Shown one piece after another: positions 1-8,441 of a DNA stretch of 64,000 nucleotides. The stretch lies in contig JAZRFM010000012.1 of assembly GCA_045661345.1 (NCBI GenBank), forward strand, positions 1 to 64,000, in the 5' to 3' direction. Every line of letters begins with the position of its first letter. Within the stretch, counting starts at the first letter, position 1. Origin of the DNA: RUG12461 sp045661345. Its GTDB lineage: Bacteria > Bacillota > Clostridia > Lachnospirales > Lachnospiraceae. The position numbers and the translations under genes are program-made. Below the pieces are notes generated by a model. The model worked only from the letters and a program-made list of their open reading frames with translations. It was not told where the DNA came from and did not search any database.

Positions 1-257
1 GGATTTCGGAACATACATAATATGCTGGATATGGTATATCTCGTTTGCTCGGATTTAAGGGTTCCACTTCCTAATCGAAAACCAAATGTCGCATGATCAG
101 CATAAATACTGGGGTTGTGGGTGATTTTCACCCACCATCACTCCTGAAGAGCCTAAAACTTTTAGGATTTGTTCGATTGCATGTTCGGGTGCAACGGGTA
201 TAGACTGCAAATATCTTCTTATGAATGTTTCGGCGGTTCCGCCGGGATTTTCCCAGG
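1..257. other. Non-coding left flank with small dyads
   Basis: No convincing gene is seen here. An 8-bp perfect hairpin with a 3-nt loop lies at 117-135 (GTGGGTGA/TCACCCAC), and a 7-1-7 dyad (CCTAAAA C TTTTAGG) at 152-166. From about 160 to 257 the sequence is nearly identical to the reverse complement of 10411-10515, the leader of the intact nuclease-like gene, so the left edge of the duplicated block is near 160. Just before the start codon at 258 there is a GC-rich hairpin (CGGCGG/CCGCCG). Confidence 0.6.
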
Positions 258-911
258 ATGAAACAGAAATTGAAAAAGGGTAGTATTCATGCTATCTTAG
301 AGTGGAGGAATGGAGTGACAAGAAAGCATTGGCACCCGGCATTCTGTGGTGCAACCGAGTAGGAGCTGAAGGATAACAAAAACGATCTGCTTTTTGAACC
401 GGAGCACCTGCTGAATAAGGAACCGATCCGGACGGATCTTCTGATCATCAAGAAGAATCCGGGGATTTATTATCTGGGCGGAAAGATCATGTTTCGCACA
501 CAGATCATCGTAACCCGGAAGTTGGACGGCAAGAAACACGCCAGTCTGAAGATATTATCAAATAGGGCAAAGGAAGAGGATGTACGCCGGTTCCTGCAGG
601 AAGCAAGCCTTGCGAAAGAGCCGGAAGACCTGCAAAGCATCGGTGCTGTGTTGCAGGTCAGCGTATCCGCAAATCAGAATTTGTACGAGACAGTGAGGAG
701 GGATCCAAGTATGTGTTGTGAAGCGTTGAGAGAACTCATGAAAGACGAAATTGAGGAAGCAGCGAAGAATGCAGCGAAGCAAGCAACAGAGAATGTAAGG
801 ATGACGGATATCCGGGAATTAATGCGTAATCTGAAGTTGACAGCGGAGCAGGCGATGCAGGCGCTGGGTATCGCCGAGCAGGATCGCGCAAAATATGCGG
901 TGAAGCTATAA
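258..911 (+). pseudogene. Decayed PD-(D/E)XK nuclease-like gene (copy of 9487-10410)
   Basis: Read through from ATG 258, the frame matches the 307-residue protein encoded at 10410-9487. Two lesions separate them. Codon 35, Trp in the intact copy, is TAG (360-362). About 85 residues are missing in frame, so that Lys-Asn-Pro at residue 68 joins directly to Gly-Ile-Tyr-Tyr. The lost part contains the Glu-Tyr-Lys of the presumed PD-(D/E)XK site, so even a restart product from ATG 489 (140 residues) would have no active site. The C-terminal half is well kept. A double-glycine-leader gene follows, as in the intact block. Confidence 0.8.
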
Positions 912-938
912 AAACGATAGACAAGTTGACACGACTTA

Positions 939-1054
939 CCACTTAGACATCAAAAACGACCGAATACGCAAAAATCATGCCAGATCGGATGGCAGGAACG
1001 TATCATAAGGCAAGAAACAAAAAAACAACTACAATCGAAAGGGAGGAAACGACA
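939..1054 (+). promoter_or_regulatory. Conserved upstream cassette of the GG-leader family, copy 1
   Basis: This stretch is repeated nearly word for word, in reverse orientation, before the family genes starting at 7581, 8705, 9343 and 11006. Shared features in order are: CCACTTAGACATC at the outer edge, GACCGAATACGCAAAAATC, a dyad TGCCA-N7-TGGCA (978-994), a -10-like TATCAT (1001-1006; TATAAT in other copies), GCAAGAAACAAAAAAC and the ribosome site GGGAGGAAACGACA. No good -35 hexamer is visible 17 bp before the -10; the dyad occupies that place, which suggests activator-dependent transcription (inference). Confidence 0.65.
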
Positions 1055-1315
1055 ATGGCAGAGAACAAAAATATGAAACTCGATGATGAAATGATGAAAA
1101 ATGCTACAGGTGGAGAAGGAGCTGAAAGGGGATCTCGTTATCGTGTTGGGGATCGCGTTAATCCGATGAGTCCACCCGAGCCCGTACAGTTTGCTACAGT
1201 ATTGGCTGTCTGGTATGATAACAATTGTGGAGACTACTGTTACGCGTGTGACTGCGTGATATATACTTCTCACTATAACAAAACAATGGTGTTTAAAGAG
1301 GGAGAATTATATTGA
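1055..1315 (+). CDS. Double-glycine-leader small protein with SH3/KOW-like core (family member 1)
   Basis: 86 residues. ATG 1055 follows a strong GGGAGG site; an upstream in-frame ATG at 977 lies inside the conserved cassette and is unlikely. Residues 1-20 (MAENKNMKLDDEMMKNATGG) have the form of a GG-type leader: acidic-hydrophobic DDE-M-M-x-x-A then Gly-Gly, the kind cut by C39 peptidase-containing exporters. The core opens with RYRVGDRV, then alternating hydrophobic stretches that look like a small beta barrel. This core is Cys-rich (CGDYCYACDC). No peptidase or exporter is in the window. Function is unknown; a secreted peptide is an inference from the leader alone. Confidence 0.75.
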   Translation: MAENKNMKLDDEMMKNATGGEGAERGSRYRVGDRVNPMSPPEPVQFATVLAVWYDNNCGDYCYACDCVIYTSHYNKTMVFKEGELY

Positions 1316-1391
1316 GGAGACACTATATGGCACACGGAAAGGGAAAATGAAAAAACATTCGGGTATGAACTGAAACCATCAGGGCAACTGA

Positions 1392-1426
1392 TAAGAGGCG
1401 GAGCAGGCATAGTGTTCCGCCTCTTA
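1392..1426 (+). other. 11-bp inverted repeat after family member 1
   Basis: TAAGAGGCGGA (1392-1402) pairs perfectly with TCCGCCTCTTA (1416-1426). It is the counterpart of the hairpin at 10547-10576 in the inverted block, which does carry a T-run on the minus strand. Here AAAAATAGG follows instead, so terminator function is doubtful. Confidence 0.5.
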
Positions 1427-1567
1427 AAAATAGGATATTCAAAGTTGTTGAGGGGCTATATTCTTGAGGATTGTACTTGAGGGTCTGGTCTGAGGGGCAG
1501 TAATATATGATCATATGAAAAGGAAGAGCGCAACCGATCGGTCACGCTCTTCCTTGCAAATACCATT

Positions 1568-2569
1568 CTATGATTGGTCCCACCAATCACCATCTTTTCG
1601 TCCCATAAACCGATCTCCGTTTTTATGGGTAATATGGGTTGGGTCTTCTGCCACCCAGATATCTGTGTCCCACGATATCTTTGAAAAGACACTTAACATT
1701 TTCTTTGTCGTCTCAAAGGCTGTTATAAAGGCGAGTTCTCTTTCTTCCGGGCAATGGCAATAACTTCTCATCTCCAAAACCCGATCCATTGTGAATTCTC
1801 CTGTACTACTATACGCTTCAATGAAAAGTACCCTATCCTTGCTTTCATCATAAAGTATAATATCTGGAAGGCGCGTGGATACCGAAAGGACATTAATCCC
1901 AAGCATAGTAAGCTCTTCATCTTTTCTGACAACGGATCTGTCAGATGTGTCGCCAATGTAAAGCAAATTTGCTCCAGGTGCGAAACGACTGACAAACTCG
2001 TTCAAGACAGCAATCTGTAATTGATTGTGTTTCGACCTTCCAAGTCTGAATTCCAGTCCGTTATAATTAACCGGATAACCTCGCTCGATGTTTCTCGTTT
2101 GCCTTAACAGATCTTGATATGATTCATGTGTTTCTTTAAAGTGCTGCAGTTCTTCCTCCCAACGTGTACTGCCAAAATTGCGTATCAAAGCAGTAAACAC
2201 AGCAGTAAGCCGATAACTGTTATCCTTGTCGTTTGGAGCAAGGCCGGGCTTTTGCTCCATTATTCCGGCCGTTATCCACGGCTTAATCGTGCTTTTTCGA
2301 AACGTTTCCCTGCTGTTCTCGGAATATCCTGACCCATCTAAACCGGCTTTATTAGGAAAATTAGCGTTGATGAAACAAATTACGTCATGGGTAGAGCGAT
2401 ATTCTTCTGAAGCGTTTCTCCATCTCGCGGTATCAGCCATTCCCGCATATGCAGCTAAAGCCATTACGCATCTAGGATTACGCAGAGGCTTTGGCATGCC
2501 TATTTCGATTAAAATTGACTGAGCGTCATTTAAAACGTCGTATTCATAATGATCAATATTGGTTCTCAT
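1568..2569 (-). CDS. Type II restriction endonuclease, BsuBI/PstI family
   Basis: 333 residues, the usual size for the BsuBI/PstI family, which cleaves DNA at CTGCAG (family knowledge; this enzyme's site is inferred). The C-terminal domain shows LLYIGDT (202-208), RLPDIILYDE (233-242) and FIEAYSSTG (249-257), the conserved core with the Pro-Asp and Glu of a PD-(D/E)XK-like site. Its ATG overlaps the TGA of the methylase gene by four bases (ATGA), so expression is probably coupled to methylase translation and the methylase is made first. It is the last gene of the 3926-4099 / methylase / endonuclease operon. Confidence 0.93.
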   Translation of the reverse strand: MRTNIDHYEYDVLNDAQSILIEIGMPKPLRNPRCVMALAAYAGMADTARWRNASEEYRSTHDVICFINANFPNKAGLDGSGYSENSRETFRKSTIKPWITAGIMEQKPGLAPNDKDNSYRLTAVFTALIRNFGSTRWEEELQHFKETHESYQDLLRQTRNIERGYPVNYNGLEFRLGRSKHNQLQIAVLNEFVSRFAPGANLLYIGDTSDRSVVRKDEELTMLGINVLSVSTRLPDIILYDESKDRVLFIEAYSSTGEFTMDRVLEMRSYCHCPEERELAFITAFETTKKMLSVFSKISWDTDIWVAEDPTHITHKNGDRFMGRKDGDWWDQS

Positions 2570-3915
2570 GCCATTCTCCTTACTGGTAGATTATTTAGTT
2601 CCGACGCATTTACTTGGGTATTCCCGTTAATAATTCTGAAATACTTATCATATCGTTCTGAAGATAAAATGGACTGTATCCATTCAGTTTCTTCTTCCGA
2701 AAGAGGGGTTCCATCGATTTTTGCTGCATAATTAACATGGTTTTCGACAGAAATATATCGGTTGTTCCCGGTATGACGATAGATACAAGACTGCAGCCGT
2801 CTCCTTTCTTCTTTTGCAGAGAGCCTTCTAACCAATACCGTATTTTCATTGTCTAATAATAGCGCAGTTGCAGATTCAGAAATATACTGCGGCTTTGTCG
2901 TTGCGGCTGGAAATACAAACCCGTGGTTTGATATGTTCGCAGAACGGTACATGGGGATCAATCCTTCACCACTATCTGAAAAGATGGCGTTTTTGTTTCG
3001 AAATTCAACCACAGGACCGGTTTTAAAGATGTATCCCAAACTAAAAAATGTGTCCTGTATTGCCGTCATTTCGTCTATTAGCTCAGTTTCTTCAACTGAA
3101 AGAGGAATCAACAAAATCCCATCACTTCGTATCATTGCCTGTGATGGTGCATAGAAAGAATCAACATCAGAAAATGTGTCGTCAGAACTTGTCGAAATCT
3201 GTATCTCGGCCTGTTGCACCCCTGATTTTCGCCCTTGTAGTATCATAGTTTCCTGCAATACATTTTCACCTGTAAATGAACGATCTCTATCTGAAAATAG
3301 ATGAATGTTTTGTATACACAAATGATTGATTAGATACTCTCTTATCTTTGAAAAGTATGCGCCGGATGTCCAAGATCTAGGCGTAATAAAAACATATTGT
3401 CCGTCTTCATGCAGCAAAGAAATTGCTTTTGCCATGAATAATGCATAAAGGTTCGGTTGTCCATGTATAAGCGATGCCATCTTTTTGGCTTCTGAGGAAT
3501 TCTTACGTATTTTCTTATAAGGAGGATTTGCTATAACGACATCATAATAGTCAGCAAAATCTGACAAAATGAAATTCTCTGTTTTCAGGCGTACATCAAC
3601 TTGCACATCACGACTCTCGCAGTAATTACGGACAAGATCCATACTTTGTCTAAGTAACGGCAATACATTTTGGTCATCCTCGATATAAGTTAAGGATAAA
3701 GAACGCACACCGGCTTCAACGCATTTCATTACAACGGCAGCCCCAAGACTTCCGTTACCTGCTCCCGGATCTAATATCGATATTCCGTCTGACGGAATAA
3801 CGTGATTTGCCATTTTAATAACAGTGTTCATAGAAGTAAAAAACTGTCCACGATCTTTTTTTTGAAACGCATCCGCCTCGTATAAACCTGTATTGTAAAA
3901 TATACGCTGGAGCAT
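2566..3915 (-). CDS. Adenine-specific DNA methyltransferase of the BsuBI/PstI-type system
   Basis: 449 residues. It carries the N6-adenine gamma-type arrangement: the S-adenosylmethionine site DPGAGNG (49-55), then the catalytic NPPY (130-133), followed by a long C-terminal target-recognition region. It should methylate the site cut by the endonuclease downstream and protect host DNA. It starts 10 nt after the stop of a small ribbon-helix-helix gene, with GAGAGG as ribosome site, and ends in a 4-nt overlap with the endonuclease gene. The Eco57I/PstI methylase family and the paired BsuBI/PstI nuclease make the call firm. Confidence 0.93.
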   Translation of the reverse strand: MLQRIFYNTGLYEADAFQKKDRGQFFTSMNTVIKMANHVIPSDGISILDPGAGNGSLGAAVVMKCVEAGVRSLSLTYIEDDQNVLPLLRQSMDLVRNYCESRDVQVDVRLKTENFILSDFADYYDVVIANPPYKKIRKNSSEAKKMASLIHGQPNLYALFMAKAISLLHEDGQYVFITPRSWTSGAYFSKIREYLINHLCIQNIHLFSDRDRSFTGENVLQETMILQGRKSGVQQAEIQISTSSDDTFSDVDSFYAPSQAMIRSDGILLIPLSVEETELIDEMTAIQDTFFSLGYIFKTGPVVEFRNKNAIFSDSGEGLIPMYRSANISNHGFVFPAATTKPQYISESATALLLDNENTVLVRRLSAKEERRRLQSCIYRHTGNNRYISVENHVNYAAKIDGTPLSEEETEWIQSILSSERYDKYFRIINGNTQVNASELNNLPVRRMA

Positions 3916-3925
3916 AGTGTGCCTC

Positions 3926-4099
3926 TCACTTCATTTTTTCTGCCAATAATTTATTGATATATGCATTAAGACTCAGATTTGACTGCTTTGCATATTCTTG
4001 CAAGATAATTTTATTTCCTTTTGGAACCATGATCGTAATACGATCGTATTTATTCTTATTGTATTGGTTTTGATATTTAATTTGGTCAAATGAATCCAT
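3926..4099 (-). CDS. Small ribbon-helix-helix (Arc-like) protein heading the restriction operon
   Basis: 57 residues: MDSFDQIKYQNQYNKNKYDR, then ITIMVPKGNKIILQEYAKQS and NLSLNAYINKLLAEKMK. The pattern is a basic beta strand (DRITIMVPKG) followed by two helices (IILQEYAKQS; LNAYINKLLAEK), as in Arc/MetJ-type DNA-binding proteins. It is the first gene of the operon, 10 nt before the methylase. A transcriptional regulator of the restriction-modification genes, standing in for the usual C protein, is the natural inference. No ribosome site precedes the ATG: the -10 TATGAT ends 6 nt before it, so the message is probably leaderless. An alternative role as an antitoxin-like protein cannot be excluded. 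Confidence 0.8.
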   Translation of the reverse strand: MDSFDQIKYQNQYNKNKYDRITIMVPKGNKIILQEYAKQSNLSLNAYINKLLAEKMK

Positions 4100-4105
4100 A
4101 TATAA

Positions 4106-4133
4106 ATCATAGCATATTTATAAATATGTTCAA
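4106..4133 (-). promoter_or_regulatory. Promoter of the restriction-modification operon
   Basis: On the minus strand TTGAAC (4133-4128), a 16-bp spacer and TATGAT (4111-4106). Only six bases separate the -10 from the ATG at 4099, which puts the expected transcript start at or next to the start codon. Confidence 0.6.
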
Positions 4134-4143
4134 CGTTATATGC

Positions 4144-4923
4144 TCAATTCTCCTCATCTTTTTCGTTCTGATAGTCTTGATAAAGCATTCTATAATACGC
4201 ATAGACCCTGCGGCTCATCTCATCAGGGCTTTTCCGAGCCACTTGGTTAATAACCAGCTCGTCCACGATGTAGTCCGCTATCGCGCTTTTCAGGGTCTCT
4301 TTATTCGGAAGATCCTCAATCTGATTTAATAGCTGCCCTGCTGAAACGACAGAATCCACAAGCCCTTCCTTCTGTTCCGTTACATAATTGCAAAACTCTG
4401 TCTGCGAATACGGGGCATATTCTGTATGCATTTCCGCATCCTTATATCGATCACGTAATGACTTTGATCTCTTTGGCGGGACCGGTTCAAATACTTCCTG
4501 CCCATCTATTTCAAAGAGTTGCCCTTTCAGGATCTTCTCACGCCCACGCTTTCTAAGAGCTTCCGATTTGATTTCTTTTTTCTCGTGTTTCTCCTCTTGG
4601 CGCTTCTTCCGATCCACTGTAATAGAGACTGCCTTGGCAAAGGTGTCAAGGATCGCTTTGGATTCATCCCTTGGAAACAGCTCGTATAGTGGAAAATTGC
4701 AATATGTACTGTAAAGCGGCAGCATGGATACCTGCATATCTCTATCACCGGTTTCATATTTACTTAAAGTGCTTTGGTCAATGCTCAGGCAATGAGCCAT
4801 ATCCTTCTGAGTTAAACTCCGCTGCGTCCTTTTCAAAGCAAGTCTTTTCCCAAGATTTTTCAGGAAGTCAGATATTAGGCCGTTCTGCTGCTCATCCGTA
4901 AGCTTTGTTATCGTTTTATACAT
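4144..4923 (-). CDS. XRE-family helix-turn-helix regulator
   Basis: 259 residues. Residues about 25-80 form an HTH_3 domain (LGKRLALKRTQRSLTQKDMA, then LSIDQSTLSKYETGDRDMQV). A highly charged segment follows (KKRQEEKHEKKEIKSEALRKR, about 104-130), then a C-terminal region of unknown fold. It ends about 45 nt before the -35 of the restriction operon in the same orientation but has its own upstream region, so it need not belong to that operon. Targets are unknown; plasmid- or phage-type control is possible given the accessory setting. Confidence 0.8.
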   Translation of the reverse strand: MYKTITKLTDEQQNGLISDFLKNLGKRLALKRTQRSLTQKDMAHCLSIDQSTLSKYETGDRDMQVSMLPLYSTYCNFPLYELFPRDESKAILDTFAKAVSITVDRKKRQEEKHEKKEIKSEALRKRGREKILKGQLFEIDGQEVFEPVPPKRSKSLRDRYKDAEMHTEYAPYSQTEFCNYVTEQKEGLVDSVVSAGQLLNQIEDLPNKETLKSAIADYIVDELVINQVARKSPDEMSRRVYAYYRMLYQDYQNEKDEEN

Positions 4924-5032
4924 GATTGCTCCAAGAAATATGGCAGACTGTCATACATTTTATGCTGGTATACGAAATTTCACTGCGCTGTGGATAGATG
5001 CCTGTTCATACATTATCATAAAAAGAAAAGCA

Positions 5033-5056
5033 CCAGTGGAATTGGGGTTCCGCTGG
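5033..5056 (-). terminator. Probable minus-strand terminator upstream of the XRE gene
   Basis: CCAGCGGAA / TTCCACTGG stem with one G-T pair, followed on the minus strand by TGCTTTTCTTTTT. It would stop leftward transcripts arriving from the insertion element. Confidence 0.45.
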
Positions 5057-5235
5057 CGCAGGCTGATGTCGCAAGCACCGACATCCTCCACCTAATCACA
5101 TCATAAGGCATGCTCTGCCTTTCGTCAATGTGCAATCTTAACAAATCATGGCGCATTTCTGTATATTTTCTCTTCCCTCGGTGCTTGCAATATCCGCATT
5201 TTGCAGCAATATAGTCATCACAGAAAGGACTTCTT
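5057..5235. other. Left flank of the ISL3 transposase gene
   Basis: No gene seen. An 11-bp inverted repeat, GCAAGCACCGA (5071-5081) and TCGGTGCTTGC (5178-5188), brackets the leader. These may be part of the element's left end, but I could not pair them with a matching right terminal repeat, so the element's borders stay open. Confidence 0.4.
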
Positions 5236-6789
5236 ATGTATGATTATCAACACTGGAAAGATCTTCCGGATGTCCTGACACTTCTCGACCTGGAAGATGA
5301 AGAGCTATGTATCACGGATATCTTTGAAGAGAACCATCAGAAATACGTTGTTATTGAAACAAAACCAACTGTTCACTTCTGCCCCCTGTGCAACTATCGG
5401 ATGTATTCCAAGGGTATCAAAAGCAGAAAGATCAATCACCCGATACTTCAGGACACCTATTCCCTGTCTCTGATCCTGAAGCAGCGTCGTTGGAAATGCT
5501 CAAACCCAAGTTGTGGCTATAACACGGCGGAAGTTTTCCGCTTTGTCAGCAAGAATAGGCGTACCACAAACGCCACGGACATGCTTATTGTTCTCGCATA
5601 TCGAGATCTGACCATGAGCACAGCATCCATCGCCGAAAAATTCCATGTTTCCGACACCTACGCGCACGAGGTATTCAATCGTTACGTCAGGCTCGACAGG
5701 TTGCCGCTTACAGAGGCTGTTTCCGTTGACGAAGTGCATATTGATATGGATATCAACTGTCAATATGCACTCATCATTCAGGATTTTATTACCGGAGACC
5801 CGATAGACCTGTTGCAGAGCAGGAGAAGCAATCTGACAGAGCCGTACTTTGTGAGTATTCCGCCAGGGGAACGAAATTCCGTAAAGTACCTGATCTCTGA
5901 CATGTATAATCCGTACATCAAGTTTGTGGAGAAATACTTCCCAAATGCGGTGTCGGTAGTCGATGCGTTCCATGTAATCCAATGGATCCTGCATGAACTG
6001 GATAAGTATTTAAGGGAACTGCTTAAAAAGTACAAGAAACGCGATGCCGAGCTGGAAGCTAAGAGATCAGAAGAGCTTGGCAGAATTGTTCATCTTCCGA
6101 AAAGCAACGAGGTCTACATGCTCCAGAAATACCGTTGGCTTATCCTTACAAACCAAGACAAAATCAGATATCGCAACAGTCCATTGATGGATAAACATAT
6201 GCATTGCCTGATGAATACCTATGATTACGAAGACTTTCTGTTTCGCCTCGATCCAAATCTAAAAGAGCTGCGTGACCTAAAGGAGCTTTACATATCATTC
6301 AATACGAGAAATGCCGGAAACCCTGTAAACGCCGCCAAAGAGATCGATACCGTTATCGGAACATATCAAGCCTGCGGACAGCCCATATTTGAGAATTTCA
6401 GCCGTCTTCTTTTAACCTACAAAGAACCGATCATCAACTCATTCGTGATGGTTGAAAAGCTGGGCAAGTCCGGCGCATATAAGAGTCGTCTTTCAAACGG
6501 GCCGATCGAATCAATCAACCGTAAGGTGAAGGATCTGAAGCGAAATGGCAGAGGTTTTCGCAATTTTGAGCATTTCCGGAACAGGTTTCTTTATGCGGCA
6601 CGTTCTGAACCGGTTCTGAACGGAATGGAGTGTTTTAACCCGGTCAAAAACCGCCTGAAGGCACAGTCTCACAAGTATAATACCGGTACGTTGGAAGCTG
6701 TTCTGTATGAACTGGAGGCACTAAAGATTGGATACATCCTTGACCACAGGGAAGAAATCGAAGCAGATTTCTATGACGGGCTTGAATAA
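5236..6789 (+). CDS. ISL3-family transposase
   Basis: 517 residues, full length for the family. An N-terminal zinc ribbon (HFCPLC near 48-52; KCSNPSCGY near 87-95) is followed by a helix-turn-helix (ASIAEKFHVSDTYAHEVFNRY, 130-150) and the DDE catalytic core: Asp165 in SVDEVHID, Asp243 in VVDAFHVIQW, and Glu425 in NGPIESINRKVKDLKR. All three acidic residues are present and the frame is unbroken, so the gene is probably active. It lies between the XRE gene and the minus-strand GG-leader genes and may have brought about local rearrangement. Confidence 0.95.
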   Translation: MYDYQHWKDLPDVLTLLDLEDEELCITDIFEENHQKYVVIETKPTVHFCPLCNYRMYSKGIKSRKINHPILQDTYSLSLILKQRRWKCSNPSCGYNTAEVFRFVSKNRRTTNATDMLIVLAYRDLTMSTASIAEKFHVSDTYAHEVFNRYVRLDRLPLTEAVSVDEVHIDMDINCQYALIIQDFITGDPIDLLQSRRSNLTEPYFVSIPPGERNSVKYLISDMYNPYIKFVEKYFPNAVSVVDAFHVIQWILHELDKYLRELLKKYKKRDAELEAKRSEELGRIVHLPKSNEVYMLQKYRWLILTNQDKIRYRNSPLMDKHMHCLMNTYDYEDFLFRLDPNLKELRDLKELYISFNTRNAGNPVNAAKEIDTVIGTYQACGQPIFENFSRLLLTYKEPIINSFVMVEKLGKSGAYKSRLSNGPIESINRKVKDLKRNGRGFRNFEHFRNRFLYAARSEPVLNGMECFNPVKNRLKAQSHKYNTGTLEAVLYELEALKIGYILDHREEIEADFYDGLE

Positions 6790-6816
6790 TTGACGTATTG
6801 ATAGAATACGGATAAA

Positions 6817-6841
6817 GGGGCAAGGTCTTGTGACCTGCCCC
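6817..6841 (+). terminator. Hairpin after the transposase gene
   Basis: GGGGCAAGGTC-TTGT-GACCTGCCCC, with one bulged base, followed by TTGAATTTT. It lies 28 nt after the transposase stop. Confidence 0.6.
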
Positions 6842-6862
6842 TTGAATTTTGTTCATCAAACA

Positions 6863-6956
6863 TTGCCCCTCAAGTTCAACCCTCAACAAGTCTGTCTGTT
6901 TAAAGGCCAAACCCTCATGTTTGCCCCTCAAAAGGCTTGGCAAACCCTCAACAAGT
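6863..6956. repeat. Short direct repeats right of the transposase
   Basis: TTGCCCCTCAA occurs at 6863-6873 and 6921-6931, and AACCCTCAACAAGT at 6878-6891 and 6943-6956, plus looser copies (AAACCCTCATG near 6909). They are probably transposase-binding sites or the right end of the ISL3 element, by analogy with subterminal repeats; no target duplication could be placed. Confidence 0.5.
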
Positions 6957-7004
6957 TTGATTATCCTAAAAATACTTTGATGAATTATGTATCTCTCTTA
7001 CCTT

Positions 7005-7289
7005 TTATTGATCAGGCGAGCCGTAGGGGGAAAGATTAGATTCAAATATATAAGCATCGGCAATGAGTCCCGTTGAATGATGAACCATGTGGACTAAATA
7101 CTGCCATGCATTCGCACCAACACTTCCCGTGTAATGCACTTGTTTAATGACTGAATCATGATCCTCTTGTCCTCTGACAATCACCCGATCACCAACATGA
7201 AATCTGGGTTCCGGTGCACTTTCATCTGTTCCGCCGGCGGCATTCTTCATGATCTCATCATCGACTTTCATATTCTTGTTCTCTGCCAT
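7005..7289 (-). CDS. Double-glycine-leader small protein with SH3/KOW-like core (member 3)
   Basis: 94 residues with leader MAENKNMKVDDEIMKNAAGG and a core that opens RFHVGDRVIV, then strands around SVIKQVHYTG and WQYLVHMVHH. Unlike the other members, the conserved long cassette does not precede it. It follows the stop of member 2 by 25 nt with its own AAGGAGGAAACG ribosome site, so the two are probably co-transcribed. No Cys is present in the core. Function unknown. Confidence 0.72.
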   Translation of the reverse strand: MAENKNMKVDDEIMKNAAGGTDESAPEPRFHVGDRVIVRGQEDHDSVIKQVHYTGSVGANAWQYLVHMVHHSTGLIADAYIFESNLSPYGSPDQ

Positions 7290-7314
7290 AGCCGTTTCCT
7301 CCTTCTTTGAAAGA

Positions 7315-7581
7315 TCATGCTTTTTTCAGATTCTCTTCCAGAACATCTCTTTGATCATGTTCCTCATTGTACGGATCTTTGTGCCAGTGGATTGCGTACA
7401 TGTTGTAAAAAAAGTCTCCATACTGGCGACGATAGGCTTCAGTGATGGTACCGATCTGATCGTAGTACTTGAGGGTTACCTTGTCTCCGACTGCAAATGC
7501 AAATGGTTGCTCACCTGCCGTGCCACCGGTTGCGTTTTTCATGATCTCATCATCAACTTTCATATTCTTGTTCTCTGCCAT
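7315..7581 (-). CDS. Double-glycine-leader small protein with SH3/KOW-like core (member 2)
   Basis: 88 residues. ATG 7581 has GGGAGGAAACGACA in front; an in-frame ATG at 7677 lies in the conserved upstream cassette and is not the likely start. The leader (MAENKNMKVDDEIMKNATGG) is almost identical to that of member 1 while the core is different (FAVGDKVTLKYYDQIGTITE, then YNMYAIHWH). A constant leader with divergent cores is typical of peptide families sharing one export or processing machine. It is followed by member 3. Confidence 0.73.
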   Translation of the reverse strand: MAENKNMKVDDEIMKNATGGTAGEQPFAFAVGDKVTLKYYDQIGTITEAYRRQYGDFFYNMYAIHWHKDPYNEEHDQRDVLEENLKKA

Positions 7582-7676
7582 TGTCGTTTCCTCCCTTTTC
7601 GATTGTGGTTGTTTTTTGTTTCTTGCCTTATGATACGTTCCTGCCATCCGATCTGGCATGATTTTCGTGTTGCGCA
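7582..7676 (-). promoter_or_regulatory. Conserved upstream cassette, truncated copy 2
   Basis: Matches the copy at 939-1054 from the ATGCGCAA region through the TGCCA-N7-TGGCA dyad, TATCAT and the ribosome site. The outer part (CCACTTAGACATC) is missing because the lipoprotein gene ends exactly here (stop 7677-7679), which suggests that the lipoprotein gene was joined to the cassette by recombination. Confidence 0.6.
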
Positions 7677-8417
7677 TTAATTCTTTGATACTTTGACAGT
7701 GCTTATGAGTACTCCATCGTAGTAAATAGTCGCCTCTTCATCAGGAGCAAGGTCCTTTGTATCCACGAGAGTAAAAGATTGATTTGTCTGGGTATCGCTC
7801 TTTACGGTTATGAGATCATCATTCATAAGGCACGGATAAACCAACTGACCGCTCTTTGTTTCAATCATAAACTTTGTGGGATCAAAATCCTTTGGCTCAC
7901 CTGTTTCATTGTAGAGATAAATTCCGAACCAATACATCATTTCCCCATTAACGCCGTCTCCACAAGTGATCTTTACTTCCCGGCACTGGACATTATCCTT
8001 TGTAATGAAGTGACCATCCTCTAAAGAATTAACATCATCGGAGGAATCCTTTTTATCCAGTGTGAGTTTTGTATTGGCAACCTTCTCATCAATCATTGCC
8101 TGCGCCATTTTCTGGTACTCCTCTGACATAAGGAAAGAATAATCAGTAGAGTCATCCAAAGCCTGAACTTCCGTAGATGTTTCCTGAAGATCAACGGTTT
8201 CTTCCTCAGAAGGATCTTCCCTGACCTCTTCCATAGCTTCCGACGTTTCGGCTAATGCTTCTGTCTTTGCTTCTTCAGTTGTCTCAGCAGCGGCAGGTTC
8301 CTTAACTGTCTCTGCCGGATTTGATTCAGTTGTAGTATTCTGAGCCTCTCCACACCCGAAAAGAAGAGCTGCAGAGCAGGCTGCTATCATAAGAGTATAA
8401 ATTATTTTTTTATTCAT
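7677..8417 (-). CDS. Putative surface lipoprotein of unknown function
   Basis: 246 residues. A signal peptide of 21 residues ends in the lipobox Leu-Phe-Gly-Cys (Cys22). A long Thr/Glu/Ala-rich linker (about 26-95) follows, then a globular domain with many aromatic and beta-strand segments (QCREVKITCGDGVNGEMMYW; TKFMIETKSG; ATIYYDGVLIS), reminiscent of DUF4352/DUF5067-type lipoprotein domains, though I cannot assign it firmly. It lies among the GG-leader genes; whether it takes part in their function is unknown. Confidence 0.7.
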   Translation of the reverse strand: MNKKIIYTLMIAACSAALLFGCGEAQNTTTESNPAETVKEPAAAETTEEAKTEALAETSEAMEEVREDPSEEETVDLQETSTEVQALDDSTDYSFLMSEEYQKMAQAMIDEKVANTKLTLDKKDSSDDVNSLEDGHFITKDNVQCREVKITCGDGVNGEMMYWFGIYLYNETGEPKDFDPTKFMIETKSGQLVYPCLMNDDLITVKSDTQTNQSFTLVDTKDLAPDEEATIYYDGVLISTVKVSKN

Positions 8418-8441
8418 TTTATTCCTCTTTCATGTTTTTGA

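Noticed and set aside
1392..1426. Intrinsic terminator after GG-leader member 1
   Set aside because: The 11-bp stem is perfect, but no T-run follows on the plus strand; kept only as an inverted repeat.
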